NCBI RefSeq assembly: GCF_013112245.1
Contig: NZ_WVRN01000002.1
Span: forward strand, 833,373 to 897,372
DNA from: Ruegeria sp. HKCCD4315
GTDB taxonomy: Bacteria; Pseudomonadota; Alphaproteobacteria; Rhodobacterales; Rhodobacteraceae
Length of the DNA: 64,000 bases
Direction of reading: 5' to 3'
Shown: piece after piece, positions 34,962 through 42,379 of the stretch
Numbering within the stretch: position 1 is the first letter of the stretch
Layout: each line of letters opens with the position of its first letter
The notes under the pieces: generated by a model
The model's database searches: none
Seen by the model: only the letters and a program-made list of their open reading frames with translations
What the model was told of the DNA's origin: nothing
Position numbers and translations under genes: made by a program

Positions 34962-35549
34962 TTATTCGGCCCCCACTGCCGCATCAGGAATTTCGGGCAA
35001 TAGGTGACCTCCGCCCAGCAGAGTGATGAAAGATCGCAGGATCAACTCGATATTCACCGAGATCAGCAAGATGATCCCGACCAACAGCGAGGCCATCATC
35101 CAGCTGCGCGGGATGCGGTACCATTCGTCGAACCCGAAAGATGTGGGCAGATACAGCGCGGCGGTGGCGAACCTACCGCCAAAGCCAGTCACTTCGGACC
35201 AGCCGATATTGACGGCGACCAACAGCACGGCGAGCGATATTACCAGCAGGAACAGGTTCAGCGTTTGGCCAATAAAACGCGGTAAAAAGCGCTCTAGCAT
35301 ATCAATGGCAACAAAACCCCCGCGCCGAAACGCCGTTGGGGCCATCAGACCGGTCATCCACAACATGCAGAACCGCGCGGCTTCATCCGGCCAGGGCAAA
35401 GCATTGCCCAGAACGTATCGGAAGAACACCTGAATCAGGATTGCGATTACCATGAGTGCAATCGCAACGACACCAACCGCGCGGCCCAGACGCAGCACGG
35501 TTTCGTTCACGAATGCAATCGGCGCAAGCACCGATGCCAGTCCGCCCAT
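34962..35549 (-). CDS. TRAP transporter small permease (DctQ type)
   Basis: A 195-residue membrane protein with four hydrophobic segments and the DctQ motif FRYVLGNALPWPDEAARFCMLWMTGLMAP. The ATG at 35549 has GGAGG six bases upstream and is preferred over a GTG at 35585. It lies 52 bases after the flavin reductase gene and directly abuts dctM. It completes a three-part TRAP system. Confidence 0.92.
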   Translation of the reverse strand: MGGLASVLAPIAFVNETVLRLGRAVGVVAIALMVIAILIQVFFRYVLGNALPWPDEAARFCMLWMTGLMAPTAFRRGGFVAIDMLERFLPRFIGQTLNLFLLVISLAVLLVAVNIGWSEVTGFGGRFATAALYLPTSFGFDEWYRIPRSWMMASLLVGIILLISVNIELILRSFITLLGGGHLLPEIPDAAVGAE

Positions 35550-35601
35550 GCGGATCCTCCCTTGTTCAGCCGCGGGTATGCCCACGGTCGTCAGATCGCG
35601 C

Positions 35602-36120
35602 TTAGTGCTGCGCGAATTGGCCGAGTTTCCCGGCGTAAAAGGTCAGCGCGTCTCCATCCGCCATGCTGGCCCGTAGAACTTTTCCTACGACAATAACGTG
35701 ATCGCCCGCGTCGTGATATGCATGTTGCTCGCATTCAAACCGTGCCAGACAATCCGACAGGATCGGCGTGCCGTTTTCGCAGCGCTCATGCGCGATATCG
35801 CGCAGGGCAAAAGCGTCTTTCGAACAGCCAAAGCACAGCTCGGCCTGTTCCGCCGACAGCACATGGACGCTGAAATGGCGGGCTTTGTGGAAATAGGGGA
35901 AGCGGCGTGAGTTTCGGTCGCCCGCCCACATGATCAGCGGCGGGTCCAGCGACAGCGACGAAAAGCTGTTTGCGGTGATGCAGACCGGGCCATCTGCGCT
36001 GTCGCAGGTGACGATGGTGACGCCGGTCGCAAAGCGGCCAAAAGCGTCACGAAGGGTGCGGGTGTCGTCCTTATGCGGAACGAAAGTATGGGTCATGTCC
36101 TTTGAGATTGCGTTCATCAT
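35602..36120 (-). CDS. smoA: NAD(P)H:flavin reductase, SmoA-like
   Basis: A 172-residue flavin-reductase-domain protein that supplies reduced FMN to a partner monooxygenase. FGRFATGVTIVTCDSADGPVCITANSFSSLSLDPPLIMW in outline is the flavin-binding block, and the C-terminal HDAGDHVIVVGKV is typical. Tandem ATGs at 36120 and 36117 overlap the aldo/keto reductase stop; GAGG lies upstream. Its partner is the luciferase-like monooxygenase two genes upstream. The order monooxygenase, aldo/keto reductase, flavin reductase equals the SmoC-SmoB-SmoA set of the Agrobacterium sulfo-SMO pathway. The symbol rests on that synteny. Confidence 0.8.
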   Translation of the reverse strand: MMNAISKDMTHTFVPHKDDTRTLRDAFGRFATGVTIVTCDSADGPVCITANSFSSLSLDPPLIMWAGDRNSRRFPYFHKARHFSVHVLSAEQAELCFGCSKDAFALRDIAHERCENGTPILSDCLARFECEQHAYHDAGDHVIVVGKVLRASMADGDALTFYAGKLGQFAQH

Positions 36121-37007
36121 GGTACCTCATGCCCCAGCGCCGCCTCATAGAGGCGGTACCAGCTTTCGCGATCCAATTTGACTTTCAAAGCGTCCGAGAT
36201 GGTTTTGATGCGGCCCAGATTGTTGGTGCCCATCACCGGCAGGATGTTTGCAGGATGCGCCAGCAGGAACGCCACGGCTACGGCGGCGCGATCCACGCCG
36301 CACTCGGCTGCAATCTCGTCTGCCACAATTCCGACCGGAGGGTTTCCGGCCATCAACAGACCGCCACCCAGTGGAGACCACGCCATGATCGGGTGCCCAT
36401 GCTGCTGGTGAAACGCCAGATCGCCATTGGTGAAAGGGCTGATCTCGCCCAGCGAGATCTCGATCTGGTTGGTGACCAGTTTGGTCTTCATGGCCGATTG
36501 CAGCAACGACCAGTCCCAGGGGCGGAAGTTCGATACACCCACAGCACCGACCTTTCCGCTGGCAACAACTTCGTCCAGCGCGGCACCGGTTTCATGGTGG
36601 TCCATCAATGGATCAGGGCGGTGAATCAACAGCAGGTCGATATGGTCAATGGCCATTTCTGTCAGCGAGGTATCGACCGACTTCACGATATGCGCACGCG
36701 ACGTGTCGTAGTATTTCACCTTCGCATCCGCGTAACGGCCGACCGGGGCGATGATGTCACATTTGGTGACGATCTCCATCTTCTGGCGCAAGCTCGGGTT
36801 GGCGCGCAAGGCATTGCCCAGAACAGCTTCGGCTGCGTAACCACCATAAATGTCGGCCTGATCGAAGGTGGTGATGCCCTGATCCAAGCAGGCTTGAATC
36901 TTGGCCTCAACATGGCCTGTGGATGTATCCGCGTCATCGCCCAGCCGCCACATGCCATAGACAAGGCGGCTCATCTCAAGCGAGTCAGATAGTTTCACAC
37001 GTTGCAT
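36117..37007 (-). CDS. smoB: Aldo/keto reductase, SmoB-like (6-oxo-glucose reductase)
   Basis: A 296-residue AKR with the catalytic set D49, Y54 (FDQADIYG), K82 (VTKCD) and H129 (LLIHRPD). GVSNFRPWDWSLLQSAM and AWSPLGGGLL line the barrel, and GTNNLGRIKTISDAL the cofactor end. The N-terminus (KLSDSLEMSRLVYGMWRLGDDADTS in outline) resembles, from memory, Agrobacterium SmoB, which reduces the 6-oxo-glucose made by desulfonation of sulfoquinovose to glucose. The ATG overlaps the monooxygenase stop by one base (TGATG). Without synteny it could only be called an AKR of unknown substrate. Confidence 0.8.
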   Translation of the reverse strand: MQRVKLSDSLEMSRLVYGMWRLGDDADTSTGHVEAKIQACLDQGITTFDQADIYGGYAAEAVLGNALRANPSLRQKMEIVTKCDIIAPVGRYADAKVKYYDTSRAHIVKSVDTSLTEMAIDHIDLLLIHRPDPLMDHHETGAALDEVVASGKVGAVGVSNFRPWDWSLLQSAMKTKLVTNQIEISLGEISPFTNGDLAFHQQHGHPIMAWSPLGGGLLMAGNPPVGIVADEIAAECGVDRAAVAVAFLLAHPANILPVMGTNNLGRIKTISDALKVKLDRESWYRLYEAALGHEVP

Positions 37008-38161
37008 CAGCGGCGTTCTCCGTTGCCCAGTGGGGTCGCTGGGGTCATTGCTGGCACGCGCCCGTAAGCTTCGGGCAGCGAGCAGGTTTTCAAGTTGGGC
37101 AGCACCCGAGCACCAAAATGCTTGGCCTCATCCATGTGCGGGTAGCCCGAGAAGATGAAAGCGCGGATGCCCATCTTCTGGTATTCCTCGATCTTCGACA
37201 TAACTTGATCAGTCGATCCGACCAGAGCGGCACCGCAGCCAGACCGCGCCCGGCCAACACCAGTCCAGAGACCGGGTTCGACATAGCCGTATTCATCTGC
37301 CAAATCGCGGTTCTTGGCCTGATGCGCAACACCCAGCGACGTCGCGTCCAGCGCCCGTTCGCGAATGGCACGACCGTATTCGTCATCCAGTTTCGAGACG
37401 ATGTAGTCCGCATATTCCTGCGCCTCAGCCTCGGTATCGCGGACGATCATGTGGACGCGCAGTCCGTAATCCAGCGTTCGATTGTAATTCTCGGCAACTG
37501 CGTGCACGGCTTTCATCCGTTCGGCCAGTTGGTCCTTGGTTTCAGGCCACATCAGGTAGACGTCGCAATGTTCACCGCACAAGTCCAAAGCCGAAGGTGA
37601 ATATCCACCAAAATACAACAGCGGGCCGCCGGTCTGATAGGGTTTCGCAGGATCGGTCGTCAGACCCGAGAAATTGTACACTTCGCCGGCGTGGTTGATC
37701 TCATCCTGCGTCCAGGCCTGTTTCAAAATCTCGACCACTTCGCGCGATCGCTGATAACGGAATGCACTGTCGGCTTTCTCACCGGGGAAGTCGGATGAGA
37801 TGATGTTGACGGTCAGCCGCCCCTTCAGCATGTGATCCAGCGTTGCGATGGTGCGCGCCAGCATGATCGGTTGCATCTCACCGCAGCGTACGGCGGCCAG
37901 CATGTTGATCCTGTCGGTGATCGGTGCGCAGCCTGCGACAAAACTCAGGGTGTCCTGACCAACCTGATACGAAGACGGACACAGGATATTGCGAAACCCC
38001 TGTGCTTCGGCCTCTTTCACGATGCCCGAGCAATGCTCCCAACTGGATCGAAGATCGCCGTCCGGCACACCCAGAAATTGATAATCGTCCGAGCAAAGTG
38101 CCGCAAACCACGATACTTCAGCAGCGTCCAGATCAGGGGATGTGATGGGGACGATAGTCAT
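37007..38161 (-). CDS. smoC: FMNH2-dependent luciferase-like monooxygenase, SmoC-like (sulfoquinovose/alkanesulfonate monooxygenase)
   Basis: A 384-residue bacterial-luciferase-type TIM-barrel monooxygenase of the SsuD group. It would use FMNH2 and O2 to split a C-S bond, releasing sulfite and an aldehyde. Family blocks are FRNILCPSSYQVGQDTLSFVAG, MLKGRLTVNIISSDFPGE, YQRSREVVEILKQAW, PLLYFGGYSPSALDL, and a C-terminal GSTDQVMSKIEEYQKMGIRAFIFSGYPH like that of SsuD. It is the first gene of a six-gene leftward operon and divergent from a GntR regulator. The following AKR and flavin reductase point to sulfoquinovose. An ordinary alkanesulfonate substrate is the main alternative. Confidence 0.8.
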   Translation of the reverse strand: MTIVPITSPDLDAAEVSWFAALCSDDYQFLGVPDGDLRSSWEHCSGIVKEAEAQGFRNILCPSSYQVGQDTLSFVAGCAPITDRINMLAAVRCGEMQPIMLARTIATLDHMLKGRLTVNIISSDFPGEKADSAFRYQRSREVVEILKQAWTQDEINHAGEVYNFSGLTTDPAKPYQTGGPLLYFGGYSPSALDLCGEHCDVYLMWPETKDQLAERMKAVHAVAENYNRTLDYGLRVHMIVRDTEAEAQEYADYIVSKLDDEYGRAIRERALDATSLGVAHQAKNRDLADEYGYVEPGLWTGVGRARSGCGAALVGSTDQVMSKIEEYQKMGIRAFIFSGYPHMDEAKHFGARVLPNLKTCSLPEAYGRVPAMTPATPLGNGERR

Positions 38162-38212
38162 CTGAGTCGGTCTCCGCGCAGCGTTTGCTTTTTCTCTTGC
38201 GTAGCAATCGCT

Positions 38213-38237
38213 TTGATGTAGATCAATAGTGTATCAA
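38213..38237. promoter_or_regulatory. Repeated TTGAT/ATCAA half-sites upstream of the GntR gene
   Basis: TTGAT (38213-38217), ATCAA (38222-38226) and ATCAA (38233-38237) lie in the 92-base gap between the divergent smoC-like and gntR genes. The first two make a 5-4-5 dyad and the last two are 11 bases apart, about one helical turn. They are candidate operator half-sites for the GntR protein. Confidence 0.4.
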
Positions 38238-38253
38238 TTTTTCCCGCGACCAA

Positions 38254-38979
38254 GTGAAGCGACTGACTGTGCCCTCTGCCAATCGAAATCCGAACGCACT
38301 TCCGGTTTACATCCAGATTGCGGAACTGCTGATCCGAGATGTCGCGGCAGGGCGGCTGATGGATGGAGAGCGCCTGCCGCCCGAACGCGAGATGGCGGCT
38401 GATCTGAATGTCTCGGTCGGGACACTGCGAAAATCGCTCGCCGAGCTTGAAAAAAAGGGAATGCTGGAACGCATCCAGGGTTCGGGAAACTACATTCGCG
38501 AAACGGGCACGCAGAGCAGCGTCTATGCGATGTTCCGGCTTGAACTGCCCGAAGGCGGTGGCCTGCCACGCGCCGATGTTCTGTCGGTTGATCATCTGGA
38601 TAAACCATCCGATCTGCCGCAATTTGGTAAGTCGAGCCGAGGATCACGCGTGCGCCGGATGCGCTATTTGAATGACACAATCATAGCCGTCGAAGAAATC
38701 TGGCTGGACGAATCAGCAGGTTTGATCGACCGGACCCTCTTGTCCGACTCTCTTTACCGCTACTACCAACGCCAATTGGGATTTTGGATCATTCGGGCCG
38801 AAGACAGGGTCTCGGTCCAATCGCTTCCCGATTGGACGCCCGAAAGTTTCACCAAACCAGCGGGCCAAACAGTAGGGTATATCGAACGTTTCAGCTGGTC
38901 AGAGACCGCTGAACCCGTTGAATTCTCGAAAACATGGTTCGACCCGGATCGGGCCAACTACGTCCAACGTTTGAAGTAA
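38254..38979 (+). CDS. GntR-family regulator with UTRA effector domain
   Basis: A 241-residue HutC-subfamily regulator. The winged helix-turn-helix is at about residues 15-80 (YIQIAELLIRDVAAGRL, LPPEREMAADLNVSVGTLRKSLAEL). The UTRA ligand domain spans about 95-235 (VRRMRYLNDTIIAVEEIWLD, with the usual late W/F-rich strand). The start is a GTG at 38254; no strong ribosome site is visible and a GTG at 38269 is possible. It is divergent from the six-gene monooxygenase/TRAP operon and 12 bases from the Gfo/Idh/MocA gene, which it probably co-regulates. The likely effector is a sulfosugar or its product. Confidence 0.87.
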   Translation: MKRLTVPSANRNPNALPVYIQIAELLIRDVAAGRLMDGERLPPEREMAADLNVSVGTLRKSLAELEKKGMLERIQGSGNYIRETGTQSSVYAMFRLELPEGGGLPRADVLSVDHLDKPSDLPQFGKSSRGSRVRRMRYLNDTIIAVEEIWLDESAGLIDRTLLSDSLYRYYQRQLGFWIIRAEDRVSVQSLPDWTPESFTKPAGQTVGYIERFSWSETAEPVEFSKTWFDPDRANYVQRLK

Positions 38980-38991
38980 AAGGAAACACGC

Positions 38992-40089
38992 ATGACCCGG
39001 ACCATCAACTACGGGCTGATAGGATGCGGCATGATGGGGCAAGAACACTTGCACAATATCGGCCTGTTGGAAGGGACGCGCGTGGCAGCGATTTTTGAGC
39101 CGGATCCGGTGATGGCAAAAGCCGCCAAAGCCATTGCGCCGGATGCCACGATGGTGAGCTCGGTCAAAGAGCTCCTGGCCGTCGAGGACTTGGATTGCCT
39201 TGTCATAGCAAGCCCTAATCACTTGCACGTGGACCAGATCTGCGAAGTCGCGGAAACGCGACCCCTGCCGCTGCTGGTGGAAAAGCCGTTGTTCACCGAC
39301 CCAAAGGATGCGGCCCGGTTAGAAGAGGTTGAGCGTAGCTATCCCTGCCCAATCTGGGTTGCGATGGAATACCGATACATGCCCCCAATTGCTGCTTTGA
39401 TCGACAAGGCGGAAGCAACAGGTGGCGTAAAGATGCTGTCTGTCCGCGAGCATCGTTTCCCATTTCTGGAAAAGGTCGGCCACTGGAACCGGTTTAATCG
39501 CAATACCGGAGGCACCTTTGTTGAAAAGTGCTGTCATTTCTTCGACCTCATGCGCTTGATCCTGCAATCCGACCCGGTGCGGGTTACCGCAAGTGGGGGG
39601 CAAGCCGTCAACCATCTGGACGAAAGCTACGAAGGCGAAACACCGGATATTCTGGACCACGGGTACGTTATTGTCGATTTCGCCTCGGGCGCACGCGCCA
39701 TGTTAGAGCTGTGCATGTTTGCGGAAGGCTCTCGGTATCAGGAAGAAATTTCGGCTGTTGGACCCGACGCCAAAGTTGAGGCACTGGTTCCCGGACCAGG
39801 ACGCTTTTGGCCTGATCATCTGGGGGAACCGCCTGTGCCCAAGGTCATCGTAAGCCCCCGCAACCCCAAGGGGCCTACGTCAATAGACGTCCCCGTAGAC
39901 GCCAGAATACTGGCAGCCGGAGACCACAATGGATCGACCTATTATCAGCACCAAGGGTTTCTGGCCGTGCTGCGCGGCGAAAAGGCCCAACCCGATGTCA
40001 GCCTGAAGGACGGTCTTTGGGCTGTCAGGATGGGACACGCCGCACAACAGGCGATGGAAAGCGGCGAAACCGTACGCTTAGGCGGCTGA
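38992..40089 (+). CDS. Gfo/Idh/MocA-family oxidoreductase, candidate NAD-dependent sulfoquinovosidase (GH188-like)
   Basis: A 365-residue NAD(P)-binding protein. The Rossmann motif GLIGCGMMGQEH is at residues 8-19, E97-K98-P99 is the family EKP motif, and VEKCCHFFDLM (177-187) replaces the more usual D-x-G-x-H block, with K179 and H182 near the substrate. AAGGA precedes the ATG. Members of this superfamily include NAD-dependent glycosidases that act by oxidation, elimination and re-reduction. A sulfoquinovosidase family of this kind (GH188) has been described next to sulfoquinovose genes. That fits the lack of a GH31 sulfoquinovosidase in this cluster. A plain sugar dehydrogenase remains possible. 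Confidence 0.7.
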   Translation: MTRTINYGLIGCGMMGQEHLHNIGLLEGTRVAAIFEPDPVMAKAAKAIAPDATMVSSVKELLAVEDLDCLVIASPNHLHVDQICEVAETRPLPLLVEKPLFTDPKDAARLEEVERSYPCPIWVAMEYRYMPPIAALIDKAEATGGVKMLSVREHRFPFLEKVGHWNRFNRNTGGTFVEKCCHFFDLMRLILQSDPVRVTASGGQAVNHLDESYEGETPDILDHGYVIVDFASGARAMLELCMFAEGSRYQEEISAVGPDAKVEALVPGPGRFWPDHLGEPPVPKVIVSPRNPKGPTSIDVPVDARILAAGDHNGSTYYQHQGFLAVLRGEKAQPDVSLKDGLWAVRMGHAAQQAMESGETVRLGG

Positions 40090-40102
40090 CAAAAGCGTCA
40101 TA

Positions 40103-40140
40103 AAGGGTTGAGTTCTCAAATCGTTTGGAACTCAACCCTT
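40103..40140. terminator. Strong hairpin between convergent genes
   Basis: A perfect 13-base stem, AAGGGTTGAGTTC (40103-40115) with GAACTCAACCCTT (40128-40140), and a 12-base loop. It lies 13 bases after the Gfo/Idh/MocA stop and before the convergent helicase stop. No long T run is present on either strand. Confidence 0.6.
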
Positions 40141-40209
40141 CTCGTACGACCGCCCGAAACCTTTGTGGATGTTGCTTGCACGGGATCCGCAAGCAGACAT
40201 GGTCAAGGT

Positions 40210-42225
40210 TCATTTTGTCCGCGATGGTTTCCTCATCGGACGCGCATCTGGGCCTTTTTTCGCACGCACTTTAAAGGTCTTGGGCTTATCGCCGTCCTGT
40301 CGACTTTTGTGGCGTTCGGTCCGTGACCCCATCGGTTTCGACGGATCGGCCGCGTTTTTGCGCCGTTTGTTTTCCGCACCGCCGCTTTTACCCGTTGGTT
40401 TCTTTCCGGGGTTGCCCTGACCTGCCTTCGGCTTTGCAGACTTTGGTTTGTCCGGGTTTTCCCGGCGCTTCTTCGGTTTTTTTGGGCTTGGTTCAAACTC
40501 AGCTGGTTTCGACGCGCCAGCGGGCTTGCTGTCTCGACGCGATGTGTCCGCTTTCCGATCTGGGCGTGGCGTTTTACGTGGTGCTTTCGGCGCAGCCGGG
40601 GGGCCTTTGGGCGAGGCGTCGAAATCCGGAACGCCCGGCAATTCGGTCAAGCGCGCGCCCTGTTCAAGATCAAGCTCAGGGCCAAGCTCGTTCTTCATCG
40701 CCGGTACTGCGTCGCTGAGGATTTCAACGAATGTTTCCTGGTACTGGACACGAATGGCCCCAATCGCATCTTTGGAGATCCCGGCATTTCGACACAGCAT
40801 CGGCAGCAACCAACGCGGCTCAGCCCGCTGTTTGCGGCCCAAAGACAACGAAAACCAAGTGCTGGGCCCGAAATCCGAAGCCTCCCGCTTTTTACGGGCA
40901 CCCGGTTCAGGCACGTCACCCAAAATTTCGGGCGCGGAATTGCGCTCGCGGTAGAGCCGCAGAAACGCCGCCGCAATTTTCTCGGCTGAATGCTCTTGCA
41001 ACAGCCTTTGCGCAAAAGCCTGTTCTTCGGCGCTTGGCGATTGGCTCCATCCCGGATCGGACATCAGCCGTTCTTCATCGCGCGCAAGGACCGCTTCGGC
41101 GGAAGGTGGCGTACCCCATTCCGCCTCTAGTTTGGCGGATTTCAACAGGCGTTGTGCCTTTGACCGTTGGCGCCCAGGTACAATCAGCACCGAAGTGCCC
41201 TTGCGTCCGGCGCGGCCTGTTCGCCCGGACCGGTGCAACAGGGATTCCGCATTGGACGGCAGATCCGCGTGGATCACAAGTTCCAGCCGGGGCAGGTCAA
41301 TGCCGCGTGCAGCCACATCTGTTGCGATACATACACGCGCCCGCCCGTCGCGCAGGGCCTGCAAAGCGTGGGTGCGCTCGGACTGGCTCAGTTCACCCGA
41401 AAGCGAAACCACCGAAAACCCCCTGTTGGAGAACTTCGCAGTCAAGCGGGCCACCATAGACCGGGTATTGGCGAAGATGATCGCCGTTTGCGCATCATGA
41501 AAACGCAAAAGGTTGATGATCGCCTTTTCGATGTCTGACGGGGCCACGGACAGCGCAAGATAGGAAATGTCAGCGTGCTGGGCGTCTTTGTTGCCGACCT
41601 CAATCCGACGGGCGTCTTCTTTCTGATAGGTCTGCGCAAGCTTGGCGATACCGCGCGGTACCGTTGCGGAAAACAGCAAAGTCCGACGGTTTTCCGGAGT
41701 GTGATCCAGAATGAATTCGAGATCCTCGGAGAACCCCATGTCCAGCATCTCATCCGCTTCGTCCAGGACAACCGCTTTGAGATCACCCAGATCGATCACG
41801 CCTCGCGACACGTGGTCTCTGAGACGACCGGGCGTGGCGACGATGACGTGTGCGCCGCGCTCAATCGCTCTGCGTTCCGTGCGCGCATCCATACCACCCA
41901 CGGCAGATGCGGTAACGATCCCGGCTTCAGAGAAAAGCCAGTCAAACTCTCGCTGAACCTGCATGGCCAGTTCACGTGTGGGCGCGATGACCAAGGCCAA
42001 AGGGGCTGCCGGTCGATCAAACCGGCCGTCTTTGTCCAGCAGGTCGGGTGCAATTGCCAACCCAAAGCCAACCGTCTTTCCTGATCCGGTTTGCGCTGAC
42101 ACCAAAAGGTCAAGCTGGGCCAGCTCAGGCTGCGTCACCGCCACCTGAACGGGCGTAAGTTCGCTGTAACCTTTGTTGGTCAACGCCTGCGAGAGCGTCA
42201 TTGGCAGGTCGAAGAGGTTGGGCAT
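40210..42225 (-). CDS. DEAD-box ATP-dependent RNA helicase with basic C-terminal tail
   Basis: A 671-residue cytoplasmic RNA helicase. In order: Q-motif region with TPVQ, motif I AQTGSGKT (about 41-48), PTRELAMQ, ATPGRL, DEADEM, SAT, then the second RecA domain with FANTRSM, TDVAARGID and HRSGRTGRAG. A DbpA/CsdA-like RNA-binding domain follows at about 455-530 (FSLSLGRKQRAEPRWLLPMLCRNAGI). The last 130 residues are a Lys/Arg/Pro-rich, low-complexity tail expected to bind RNA. AAGGTG precedes the ATG. It is monocistronic between two convergent/divergent catabolic islands and resembles the cold-shock and ribosome-assembly helicase DeaD/CsdA. Finding a core-type helicase on an accessory replicon is mildly unusual. 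Confidence 0.93.
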   Translation of the reverse strand: MPNLFDLPMTLSQALTNKGYSELTPVQVAVTQPELAQLDLLVSAQTGSGKTVGFGLAIAPDLLDKDGRFDRPAAPLALVIAPTRELAMQVQREFDWLFSEAGIVTASAVGGMDARTERRAIERGAHVIVATPGRLRDHVSRGVIDLGDLKAVVLDEADEMLDMGFSEDLEFILDHTPENRRTLLFSATVPRGIAKLAQTYQKEDARRIEVGNKDAQHADISYLALSVAPSDIEKAIINLLRFHDAQTAIIFANTRSMVARLTAKFSNRGFSVVSLSGELSQSERTHALQALRDGRARVCIATDVAARGIDLPRLELVIHADLPSNAESLLHRSGRTGRAGRKGTSVLIVPGRQRSKAQRLLKSAKLEAEWGTPPSAEAVLARDEERLMSDPGWSQSPSAEEQAFAQRLLQEHSAEKIAAAFLRLYRERNSAPEILGDVPEPGARKKREASDFGPSTWFSLSLGRKQRAEPRWLLPMLCRNAGISKDAIGAIRVQYQETFVEILSDAVPAMKNELGPELDLEQGARLTELPGVPDFDASPKGPPAAPKAPRKTPRPDRKADTSRRDSKPAGASKPAEFEPSPKKPKKRRENPDKPKSAKPKAGQGNPGKKPTGKSGGAENKRRKNAADPSKPMGSRTERHKSRQDGDKPKTFKVRAKKGPDARPMRKPSRTK

Positions 42226-42379
42226 ACATCACCTTGCAGAAGAAAGATCACGCCCTTAACGACGATGGCAGACTTTGTACAGCCTCGTTTGGGCCTGCAG
42301 GTCCGATCAGCAATGAAACAAACCGGAACCGGCAGGATTTAACTTTTTTGAACTGTTGATGCTCGCAGTCTTGAAGCCG

